Notes under the pieces: generated by a model | The model's input: only the letters and a program-made list of their open reading frames with translations | The model's database searches: none | Told to the model about the DNA's origin: nothing | DNA from: Arenicella sp. | Lineage (GTDB): Bacteria; Pseudomonadota; Gammaproteobacteria; Arenicellales; Arenicellaceae | Reading direction: 5' to 3' | Assembly: GCA_018677115.1 (NCBI GenBank) | Contig: JAHHOC010000074.1 | Location: 1-5,348, forward strand | Length of the DNA: 5,348 nt | In this document: positions 1-5,348 of the stretch, piece after piece | Layout of the letters: each line of letters opens with the position of its first letter | Position numbering within the stretch: position 1 is the stretch's first letter | Program-made: the position numbers and the translations under genes

Positions 1-2202
1 ATGTATGTGATTTTGGACCGCGCCCTGCCTTTTATTGGTGACGGACTGAAGCCTGTGCAACGCCGCATAGTTTATGCCATGTCTGAATTGGGTTTGCATA
101 ATGCAGCCAAGTATAAGAAATCAGCCCGTAGCGTGGGTGATGTACTGGGTAAATTTCATCCTCATGGTGATAGTGCCTGTTATGAGGCCATGGTGTTGAT
201 GGCACAACCGTTCAGCTATCGCTATACGTTGATCGATGGACAGGGCAACTGGGGCTCTTCGGATGATCCGAAGTCGTTTGCTGCCATGCGCTATACAGAA
301 TCACGACTGGCACCGTATGCCCAGAGCCTGTTATCGGAACTGGGACAGGGAACCACTGACTGGCAGCCTAATTTTGATGGCACGCTACAGGAACCGGTTA
401 ACCTGCCAGCCCGCTTACCCAATATTTTACTAAATGGCGGCTCCGGCATAGCTGTAGGTATGGCAACCGACATCCCTTCGCACAATGTGCGGGAAGTTGT
501 GCAGGCATGTATCCATTTGCTTGACAAGCCCAAGGCCACTGTTGAAGAGTTGTGCAAGTATATTAAAGCGCCTGATTTCGCCACCGAAGCTGAAATTATC
601 ACCCCGCCTGAGCAACTGCTGGAGATGTATCAAACCGGTAACGGTTCAGTACGCCAGCGAGCGGTATACAGCATGGAAGACGGCGACATCGTCATTCATG
701 CCTTACCCTACCAAGCTTCGGGCGCGAAGGTGTTGGAGCAAATTGCGGTGCAGATGCAAGCCAAGAAGTTGCCTATGGTCAGTGATCTGCGGGATGAATC
801 GGATCAGGATAATCCAATCCGATTGGTCATTGTGCCGCGTTCCAACCGGGTGGATATTGATGCCCTCATGGGCCATCTGTTTGCCACCACGGACCTGGAA
901 AAAAGCTATCGCGTGAATATGAATATGATCGGCCTCGACGGCCGTCCACATGTATATGATCTGCGGCAGTGCCTGAAGGAGTGGCTGAAGTTCCGCATCG
1001 CCACCGTACGTCGGCGCCTGCAGTTCCGATACGACAAAGTGACTGACCGCTTGCATATTCTGCAGGGCTTACTGACCGCGTATCTGAACATAGACGAAGT
1101 GATTGAAATTATCCGCACCGAGGAGAAACCGAAGCCTGCGTTAATGGAGCGATTTGGCATTTCAGAGCGCCAGGCAGAGGCAATTCTGGAACTCAAGTTG
1201 CGTCATCTGGCAAAACTTGAGGAAATGAAAATACGTTCTGAGCAGGATGAGCTTGAGAAGGAGCGCAAGCGCCTGGACTTGTTACTCAAATCCGATGCCC
1301 GTTTGAAAACACTGGTTAAAAATGAACTTAAAGCCGACGCTGAGGAATTTGGTGATGGCCGTCGTTCACCGCTGGTTGTGCGTGAAGTTGCCAAGGCCAT
1401 CGACCAGAGTGAGTTGGTGCCCAGCGAACCAATAACAGCTGTGCTGTCTGCGCAGGGCTGGGTGAGGGCTGCCAAGGGACATGAAATCAATGCCAGGGAA
1501 CTGAGTTATAAATCCGGCGACCATTATTTGTCTGCGGCGCGTGGCAAATCAAATCAAATGCTGGTGGCGCTTGATTCGAGTGGGCGTACCTACGCGGTAG
1601 CAGCACACAAACTGCCGTCGGCGCGCGGCCAGGGAGAGCCGTTGACGAGCAGTGTAACTCCACCGGCAGGCGCAAGCTTTAAATCGATCATGATGGGGAA
1701 GGACAGTGATAAATACATCATGCTTAGCGATGCCGGTTACGGATTTATCTGCCAGTTGGAAAATATGCTCACTAAAAATAAGAAGGGTAAAGTGACACTG
1801 AGTGTCCCCAAGGGTGCGCAGTCTTTGGCGGCACAAAAACTGAATAATCCGCAACAGGACTTAATTGCCGTGGTAACTACATCAGGCTATCTAACTATTT
1901 ATCCGGTGACCGAACTGCCCGAGTTGGCGAAAGGCAAGGGCGTAAAACTGATTAATATCCCAAGCAAGCTGCTTAAGGCGCGTGATGAGTACGTCAGGGG
2001 TGCAACTGTCTTCAAAAAGGGCCAGCATGTGCTGGTACATGCTGGCAAACGTTACCTGAGGTTGAAAGGGCAGGATCTAGAACATTACATGGGAGAGCGC
2101 GGCAAACGCGGCCGAAAACTTCCGAAAGGCTTTCAAGCGGTCAAGGCGATTACCACTGAAGCTGCTTCGGCGACACAAGACGATATCAAATTGGAAAATT
2201 AG
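1..2202 (+). CDS. parC: DNA topoisomerase IV subunit A (5'-truncated by window edge)
   Basis: This is the DNA-breaking and rejoining subunit of topoisomerase IV, which with ParE decatenates daughter chromosomes in the cytoplasm. The first visible residues ([20 protein letters not shown]) match E. coli ParC from its residue 23, so about 22 N-terminal residues lie before the window and the ATG at base 1 is probably internal. In window numbering the catalytic pair is R97-Y98 (E. coli R119-Y120) in [10 protein letters not shown]. The quinolone-resistance positions are S58 and E62 (E. coli S80 and E84), both in the sensitive, wild-type state. The breakage-reunion domain runs to about residue 470, including the charged coiled-coil stretch near 390-440. 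It is followed by a C-terminal beta-pinwheel-like domain (about 480-710) and a basic tail. The inferred full length of about 755 residues fits the family (752 in E. coli). No frameshift is seen. ParC rather than GyrA is favoured by the close match to E. coli ParC, including the [20 protein letters not shown] segment. Confidence 0.97.
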   Translation: MYVILDRALPFIGDGLKPVQRRIVYAMSELGLHNAAKYKKSARSVGDVLGKFHPHGDSACYEAMVLMAQPFSYRYTLIDGQGNWGSSDDPKSFAAMRYTESRLAPYAQSLLSELGQGTTDWQPNFDGTLQEPVNLPARLPNILLNGGSGIAVGMATDIPSHNVREVVQACIHLLDKPKATVEELCKYIKAPDFATEAEIITPPEQLLEMYQTGNGSVRQRAVYSMEDGDIVIHALPYQASGAKVLEQIAVQMQAKKLPMVSDLRDESDQDNPIRLVIVPRSNRVDIDALMGHLFATTDLEKSYRVNMNMIGLDGRPHVYDLRQCLKEWLKFRIATVRRRLQFRYDKVTDRLHILQGLLTAYLNIDEVIEIIRTEEKPKPALMERFGISERQAEAILELKLRHLAKLEEMKIRSEQDELEKERKRLDLLLKSDARLKTLVKNELKADAEEFGDGRRSPLVVREVAKAIDQSELVPSEPITAVLSAQGWVRAAKGHEINARELSYKSGDHYLSAARGKSNQMLVALDSSGRTYAVAAHKLPSARGQGEPLTSSVTPPAGASFKSIMMGKDSDKYIMLSDAGYGFICQLENMLTKNKKGKVTLSVPKGAQSLAAQKLNNPQQDLIAVVTTSGYLTIYPVTELPELAKGKGVKLINIPSKLLKARDEYVRGATVFKKGQHVLVHAGKRYLRLKGQDLEHYMGERGKRGRKLPKGFQAVKAITTEAASATQDDIKLEN
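2193..2198 (+). promoter_or_regulatory. Ribosome binding site of tal inside the parC 3' end
   Basis: The purine run GGAAAA lies 7 bases before the ATG at 2206, within the last codons of parC. It is a modest Shine-Dalgarno match, but it supports ATG 2206 as the start and suggests translation coupled to the end of parC. Confidence 0.5.
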
Positions 2203-2205
2203 CGA

Positions 2206-3138
2206 ATGAACAAATTGCAGCAGTTGAGAGAAATGACAGTAGTAGTGGCGGATACTGGCGAGTTGCCGGCGATCGCCGAGTACAAACCGCAGGACGCCAC
2301 AACCAATCCATCGCTGCTACTGAAAGTGGCGCAAGATGAAGCCTACGCTGAATTGATTGAAAAATCAGTGGCGGCCGCTAATGGAAACCTATTTGATGCG
2401 GTGGATAATTTTGCCGTCGACATCGGCTGTGAAATATTGAAAATCATTCCCGGCAGGGTGTCCACCGAGGTCGATGCACGACTGTCATTTGATGCCGGCG
2501 CTACCGTGGACAAGGCACGCAAGCTGATCGAGCGGTATCAGAACCGCGGTGTTGACAGGGGAAGAATATTGATCAAAATTGCCTCGACCTGGGAGGGGAT
2601 TCGCGCTGCCGAGGAGTTACAAAAAGACGGCATCAATTGTAATTTGACGCTGTTATTCAGTTTTGCCCAGGCTGCCGCCTGTGCCGATGCAGGCGTGTTC
2701 CTGATCTCGCCGTTTGTAGGTCGTATTATGGATTGGCATAAAGCCAACGGTGGTCAACAGGCTTATGAACCTCATGAAGATCCCGGTGTGATATCGGTCT
2801 CGCGAATCTACAATTATTACAAACAGCATGACTACGACACCATCGTCATGGGTGCAAGTTTTCGCAATGTGGGCGAAATCCAGGCCCTCGCAGGGTGTGA
2901 CTACCTGACGATCGGCCCGAACTACCTGCAGGAACTCCGCGATGACAAAGGAGAGCTGAAAAGGAGACTGTCACCCGAATCAACCGGCGATAGCCAGCCA
3001 CGTTTGCAACTGGATGAAAAGGCTTTCCGGTGGATGCAGAATGAAGATGCCATGGCTATCGAAAAGCTGGCGCAGGGCATCCGCGCATTTGCCGCCGACC
3101 AGGTTAAGCTGGAACAGCTCGTCGCACCCCTTTTATAG
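2206..3138 (+). CDS. tal: Transaldolase, TalB type
   Basis: This cytoplasmic enzyme of the non-oxidative pentose phosphate pathway moves a dihydroxyacetone unit from sedoheptulose 7-phosphate to glyceraldehyde 3-phosphate, giving erythrose 4-phosphate and fructose 6-phosphate. The 310 residues align over their whole length with E. coli TalB (317). The Schiff-base lysine is K124, in [17 protein letters not shown]. Other active-site positions are D16 (VVADTGE), N34 (DATTNPS), E88 ([10 protein letters not shown]) and T148 ([13 protein letters not shown]). The phosphate-binding arginines are R173 (SPFVGR) and R220 (GASFRN). All are intact, so the enzyme should be active. It is slightly short between residues 55 and 65, where E. 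coli has a few extra residues. The start is only 3 bases after the parC stop, which suggests co-transcription with parC; no separate promoter is evident. The physical link to a topoisomerase gene says nothing clear about function. Confidence 0.97.
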   Translation: MNKLQQLREMTVVVADTGELPAIAEYKPQDATTNPSLLLKVAQDEAYAELIEKSVAAANGNLFDAVDNFAVDIGCEILKIIPGRVSTEVDARLSFDAGATVDKARKLIERYQNRGVDRGRILIKIASTWEGIRAAEELQKDGINCNLTLLFSFAQAAACADAGVFLISPFVGRIMDWHKANGGQQAYEPHEDPGVISVSRIYNYYKQHDYDTIVMGASFRNVGEIQALAGCDYLTIGPNYLQELRDDKGELKRRLSPESTGDSQPRLQLDEKAFRWMQNEDAMAIEKLAQGIRAFAADQVKLEQLVAPLL

Positions 3139-3143
3139 TAGTT

Positions 3144-3157
3144 CGGCGGTTGCGCCG
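3144..3157. terminator. Small GC hairpin between convergent genes, possible weak terminator
   Basis: The arms CGGCG and CGCCG pair perfectly around the loop GTTG, 6 bases after the tal stop and about 40 bases past the end of the minus-strand gene. Neither strand shows a run of T after the stem, so it is not a canonical intrinsic terminator. It is simply the only stem-loop I see in the 58-base convergent gap. Confidence 0.25.
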
Positions 3158-3196
3158 CGCTGGCGATTGACCGGGCGTAAAATTATATTGTTGATG

Positions 3197-3760
3197 TTAC
3201 CGGTCAGCGCGGTCTTTCAACCACTGCCGTAGCTGGCCCATTCCGGGTTTTTCACTTGCTAGCTCGTTGTTGCTTAGGCCCTGCAGCTCATGTGGAAACA
3301 CCAGCCAACGCTCGCTCTGGTGCACAAAATAGTCCGGATCAATTCCAACTTCATTGTGATCCGGATTGTAATAGGCGCAGGCAACTTTTATTGAAGCGGG
3401 CTGCTGGATAGCTTTGATCGCATCAATCAGCGCGGCCAGGCTGTATCCGGTATCAAGTATGTCGTCGACGATCAGCACGCGGTCATGTTGCGTCAGGGTG
3501 CGTTGTAGAAAGTGCAGCCCGGTTATATCGACCTCTTTTTGTCGTTGCTCAATTCCGCTGTAGGAAGCACACTTTACTGCCATGTGGTCGCATTCAATAC
3601 CGCATAACCTGAGCACCTCATGAATCGCAATGGCTATCGGTGCCCCGCCGCGCCATACCCCAATCAGCAGTGTTGGTTGATATTTGCTGTCAATGATGTC
3701 AGTGGCCAGCCGGAAAGAGTCCTTTAGTAATTGGTCTGCGGTAAGGTAGGTTTTTTCCAT
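3197..3760 (-). CDS. Purine-type phosphoribosyltransferase (Hpt-like)
   Basis: This is a type I phosphoribosyltransferase of 187 residues, cytoplasmic, with no signal peptide or membrane segment. The PRPP-binding loop is clear at residues 95-108 (VLIVDDILDTGYSL, with the acidic pair D99-D100 and the DTG turn). The PPi-loop region LLIGVWRGGAPIA is at 31-43, and an aromatic, base-stacking type segment RWLVFPHE lies near 151-158. This pattern resembles the Hpt1 group (COG2236), annotated as hypoxanthine or xanthine phosphoribosyltransferase. The likely reaction is purine base + PRPP giving the nucleotide + PPi in salvage. Which base it uses cannot be read from the sequence, so no gene symbol is given. 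It converges on tal and diverges from the TetR gene, with which it shares an AT-rich promoter region. The ATG at 3760 has no obvious Shine-Dalgarno sequence, but the next methionine (residue 60) would remove the PPi loop. Confidence 0.88.
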   Translation of the reverse strand: MEKTYLTADQLLKDSFRLATDIIDSKYQPTLLIGVWRGGAPIAIAIHEVLRLCGIECDHMAVKCASYSGIEQRQKEVDITGLHFLQRTLTQHDRVLIVDDILDTGYSLAALIDAIKAIQQPASIKVACAYYNPDHNEVGIDPDYFVHQSERWLVFPHELQGLSNNELASEKPGMGQLRQWLKDRADR

Positions 3761-3793
3761 TGTTACGATCTATTTGAGCATATGAGCGCAAAC

Positions 3794-3802
3794 ATTCTAG
3801 CA
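3794..3802 (-). promoter_or_regulatory. Candidate extended -10 promoter of the phosphoribosyltransferase gene
   Basis: Read on the minus strand this is TGCTAGAAT, an extended -10 element (TGn plus a 5/6 match to TATAAT). It would place the transcript start near 3787, giving an untranslated leader of about 27 bases before the ATG at 3760. No good -35 hexamer is present, which extended -10 promoters tolerate. Two overlapping minus-strand TATAAT hexamers (3819-3814 and 3814-3809) are alternatives. AT-rich DNA produces such matches by chance, so this is a candidate only. Confidence 0.35.
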
Positions 3803-3815
3803 TTTTCAATTATAT

Positions 3816-3886
3816 TATAGAAATAACTACTTGATTTATAAGCAAATATATAGAAATAGAATAAATTTCTATAAAGCTATAGAATT
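3816..3886. promoter_or_regulatory. Candidate operator cluster: four copies of TATAGAAAT
   Basis: A 9-base element, TATAGAAAT, occurs at 3816-3824 (plus), 3849-3857 (plus) and 3865-3873 (minus, as ATTTCTATA), and with one mismatch at 3878-3886 (plus, TATAGAATT). The second and third copies form a perfect inverted repeat with 9-base arms and a 7-base spacer, 25 bases in all. The third and fourth form an inverted repeat with 7-base arms (3867-3873 and 3878-3884) and a 4-base spacer. Palindromic sites next to a divergently placed TetR gene are what TetR-family dimers usually bind. The first copy overlaps the possible minus-strand promoter elements, and the last sits where the -35 of the plus-strand promoter would be. 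Binding by the adjacent regulator is inferred. Confidence 0.55.
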
Positions 3887-3901
3887 TATCCGAGAAATGC
3901 A

Positions 3902-3907
3902 TATAAT
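3902..3907 (+). promoter_or_regulatory. Candidate -10 box of the tetR-cysC-sat operon
   Basis: A perfect TATAAT lies 9 bases before the ATG at 3917. Transcription would begin near 3913-3916, so the message would be leaderless or nearly so. No convincing -35 is seen at the expected place (3879-3884 reads ATAGAA and falls in a repeat element). Other -10-like hexamers upstream (TATAAA 3870-3875, TAGAAT 3880-3885) would give an ordinary leader. Confidence 0.4.
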
Positions 3908-3916
3908 CCGCGCTTG

Positions 3917-4549
3917 ATGACTAATGTTACCAAAATAGAGCCTGCCAAGGTGAGCAACAAGTATGCGCAGAAGAAAGTTGCAGCCCTTGAGGCAGCTGCT
4001 GCAGTTTTTGCTGCCAAGGGATTTCATGGTGCCACCACCGATGATATTGCATCTGAAATGGGTATAAAACAGGGCAGCCTGTACTATTACTTCAAATCCA
4101 AGGAGCAAGCGCTGCAACAGGTATGTGAATACGGTTTCGACCATTATGTTGCGCGGATGGAGAAAATTTGCGCTAAATCACAGCCTTTTGAGGCTAAATT
4201 GCTGGCGATTATCACATCTCACCTTGTCTCTTACCGGCAAAAAAATAATGCACTAAAAGTGCATAACGACCAGCGATTGTATTTGCCCAAGGAACAGCGG
4301 GGCGCCCTCAAAGAACTGGGCAGTAGATATCGCCGCTTGCTCGAAGCTACCTTGCGCGAAGGTATAGAGCAGGGAGCAGTTCGCGCGGAAATTGACACTC
4401 ACTTCATCGCTTACTCGATTATCGGTATCTGCAATTCTTGGGGTGCGACTCTGGTACGTGATGATGAAATCGACCTATTTGAAACTATTGAACAGTGCGC
4501 GGAACTGATATTGCGTGGCACGCTAACCGGAAATAAAAATCATGAATAA
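3917..4549 (+). CDS. TetR/AcrR-family transcriptional regulator
   Basis: This is a one-component repressor-type regulator of 210 residues from ATG 3917; a TTG directly before it at 3914 could add one residue. The N-terminal DNA-binding domain covers about residues 16-65. Its helix-turn-helix is recognisable in [21 protein letters not shown] (39-59), followed by KSKEQAL, the classic TetR signature. The remaining 140 or so residues are the helical ligand-binding and dimer domain, which is variable in this family. Its [18 protein letters not shown] stretch and the following segment recall TetR proteins that sense acyl-CoA-type ligands, but the ligand cannot be inferred with confidence. The start has no Shine-Dalgarno sequence. 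The stop overlaps cysC by 8 bases, so the regulator is the first gene of the cysC-sat operon and probably controls it and itself. The repeated palindromes just upstream are its likely operators. Confidence 0.9.
   Translation: MTNVTKIEPAKVSNKYAQKKVAALEAAAAVFAAKGFHGATTDDIASEMGIKQGSLYYYFKSKEQALQQVCEYGFDHYVARMEKICAKSQPFEAKLLAIITSHLVSYRQKNNALKVHNDQRLYLPKEQRGALKELGSRYRRLLEATLREGIEQGAVRAEIDTHFIAYSIIGICNSWGATLVRDDEIDLFETIEQCAELILRGTLTGNKNHE
4529..4533 (+). promoter_or_regulatory. Ribosome binding site of cysC, decides its start
   Basis: GGAAA lies 8 bases before the ATG at 4542, inside the end of the regulator gene. The other candidate ATG, at 4551, would be 17 bases away, too far. The 4542 start is therefore preferred, and it gives the 8-base overlap with the preceding gene. 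Confidence 0.6.
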
Positions 4550-5174
4550 TATGACACAACAAAAGGCAACTAACGTCGTCTGGCATGACGGCGAGGTGAC
4601 TCGGGCTGATCGATTCAACCGTCTTGGACAAAAAGGTGCCACATTGTGGTTTACCGGCCTGTCGGGCAGCGGCAAAAGCACCATTGCAGTGGCTCTTGAG
4701 AAGGCATTGCACAGGTTGGGTAAATTAAGCTATCGCCTTGATGGCGACAACATTCGCCTTGGCATTAACAAAAATCTGGGTTTTTCAGCCGAAGACCGGA
4801 CTGAAAATATTCGCCGCATCGGTGAGATATCTAAATTGTATTGCGATACGGGAATTATTACCCTGAATAGTTTCATCAGCCCCTACCGGGAGGACCGTGA
4901 TCAGGTCCGACGACTGCACGAAGAGGGCGGCTATAATTTCATTGAGGTGCATGTGGATTGTGCACTTGAAGAAGCTGAAAAGCGCGATCCAAAAGGCTTA
5001 TACAAAAAGGCTCGCGCAGGTGAGATTAAGAATTTCACCGGCATTGATGACCCTTATGAGGCTCCGGTGAACCCCGAAATCACCTTGCATACCGACCAGA
5101 TGACGCTGGAGCAGGAAATCGACATCATTCTCGATTATCTGCGCAAGCACAAATACGTCATTCTGTACCGATAA
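4542..5174 (+). CDS. cysC: Adenylylsulfate (APS) kinase
   Basis: This soluble enzyme phosphorylates adenosine 5'-phosphosulfate at the 3' position with ATP, giving PAPS, the activated sulfate used for reduction to sulfite or for sulfotransferases. The 210 residues match E. coli CysC (201) throughout. The Walker A loop GLSGSGKST is at 39-47, and the DGDN substrate motif at 67-70. FISPYR is at 111-116, with S113 at the position of the E. coli phosphoserine S109. The APS-binding and lid segment [20 protein letters not shown] is at 151-170, followed by PYEAP. All key residues are present, so it is probably active. It is a stand-alone kinase. It overlaps the TetR gene by 8 bases upstream and is followed after 30 bases by sat, in the same reading frame, separated only by its single TAA stop. 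Confidence 0.97.
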   Translation: MNNMTQQKATNVVWHDGEVTRADRFNRLGQKGATLWFTGLSGSGKSTIAVALEKALHRLGKLSYRLDGDNIRLGINKNLGFSAEDRTENIRRIGEISKLYCDTGIITLNSFISPYREDRDQVRRLHEEGGYNFIEVHVDCALEEAEKRDPKGLYKKARAGEIKNFTGIDDPYEAPVNPEITLHTDQMTLEQEIDIILDYLRKHKYVILYR

Positions 5175-5193
5175 CTTAATTTCCTTTCTACCC

Positions 5194-5199
5194 GGAGAA
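5194..5199 (+). promoter_or_regulatory. Ribosome binding site of sat, supports a GTG start
   Basis: GGAGAA is a strong Shine-Dalgarno match, and GGAG ends 7 bases before the GTG at 5205. No other ATG, GTG or TTG occurs in this frame between the cysC stop and 5205, so the GTG start is well supported. Confidence 0.75.
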
Positions 5200-5204
5200 T
5201 TCCC

Positions 5205-5348
5205 GTGATCAAACCACATGGGGCAAATGCCCTGCAACCGCTATACGTATCTGACCAGAAAATCCGTGACGCTTTAATCGCTGAGGCAGATTCACTCACC
5301 GATGTCGTTGTCAGTTCTGCGACCGCCGCCAATGCGGTGATGCTGGGG
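5205..5348 (+). CDS. sat: Sulfate adenylyltransferase, single-chain ATP sulfurylase (3'-truncated by window edge)
   Basis: Only the first 48 codons are in the window, beginning with GTG. They read MIKPHGANALQPLYVSDQKI at the start and VVVSSATAANAVMLG at the end. The MIKPHG opening and the SSxxAxNAVMLG motif are those of the N-terminal PUA-like domain of Sat-type ATP sulfurylases. The enzyme forms APS and PPi from sulfate and ATP, or runs in reverse in sulfur oxidisers. It is the single-chain form, unrelated to the CysD/CysN two-subunit enzyme of E. coli. The catalytic nucleotidyltransferase domain lies outside the window and could not be examined. Being directly downstream of cysC favours the forward, APS- and PAPS-making direction. 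The call rests on a short stretch, but the match to remembered family members is distinctive. Confidence 0.88.
   Translation, partial: MIKPHGANALQPLYVSDQKIRDALIAEADSLTDVVVSSATAANAVMLG

Noticed and set aside
172..186. Possible quinolone-resistance changes in parC
   Set aside because: The key positions are serine and glutamate, the usual sensitive residues, so no resistance change is seen there.
291..1854. Several minus-strand and alternate-frame open frames of 60-140 codons inside parC
   Set aside because: They lie opposite or within a clearly conserved gene, and their translations show no recognisable domain. They are shadows of parC codon use.
3139..3196. Strong bidirectional terminator between tal and the phosphoribosyltransferase gene
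   Set aside because: The only stem is 5 base pairs and no T-run follows it on either strand, so it is listed only as a low-confidence hairpin.
3014..3232. Plus-strand open frame running from the tal 3' end into the convergent gap
   Set aside because: It overlaps the conserved end of tal in another frame, and its product looks like random out-of-frame translation.
3761..3913. Small RNA gene, riboswitch or replication-origin-like region in the AT-rich gap
   Set aside because: I see no conserved riboswitch core, no DnaA-box cluster and no terminator-like stem. The structure present is better explained by promoters and operator-like repeats.
3869..4144. Minus-strand open frame covering the regulator promoter and 5' end
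   Set aside because: It is antisense to the conserved helix-turn-helix coding region, with no family resemblance and no ribosome binding site.
5175..5204. Separate promoter or riboswitch for sat
   Set aside because: The 30-base gap holds a good ribosome binding site but no promoter hexamers, and it is too short for a riboswitch.
4485..5332. Minus-strand open frames opposite cysC and sat
   Set aside because: They are antisense to well conserved coding sequence, with no domains, and are explained as shadows.

Overview
The window looks like chromosomal DNA of a gammaproteobacterium of moderate GC content. Its ParC and transaldolase B sequences align by eye almost residue for residue with the Escherichia coli proteins as I remember them, while the downstream gene arrangement is not the E. 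coli one. No genus can be named from the sequence. There is no sign of a mobile element, tRNA, rRNA, CRISPR array or prophage.

Layout. (1) 1-3138, plus strand: parC (topoisomerase IV subunit A, about 22 N-terminal residues lost at the window edge) is followed after 3 bases by tal (transaldolase, complete), probably one transcript. (2) 3139-3196: a short convergent gap with only a small GC hairpin. (3) 3197-3760, minus strand: a purine-type phosphoribosyltransferase. (4) 3761-3913 (or 3916): a very AT-rich divergent regulatory region (17 G/C in the 80 bases 3821-3900). It carries four copies of a 9-base element, TATAGAAAT, in both orientations, and promoter-like hexamers facing both ways. (5) 3917-5348, plus strand: a TetR-family regulator, cysC (APS kinase) overlapping it by 8 bases, and the first 48 codons of sat (single-chain ATP sulfurylase) 30 bases further on.

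How the genes work together. sat and cysC give the two steps of sulfate activation: sulfate + ATP to APS, then APS + ATP to PAPS. The arrangement therefore suggests a sulfate-activation operon headed by its own TetR repressor. The repeated element upstream is the obvious candidate operator, and it is placed so that it could also affect the divergent phosphoribosyltransferase gene. This is not the textbook proteobacterial arrangement (CysB control and a two-subunit CysDN ATP sulfurylase). It is the most interesting part of the window. parC and tal are housekeeping genes. The individual protein families are all known; what may be undescribed is the regulatory circuit.
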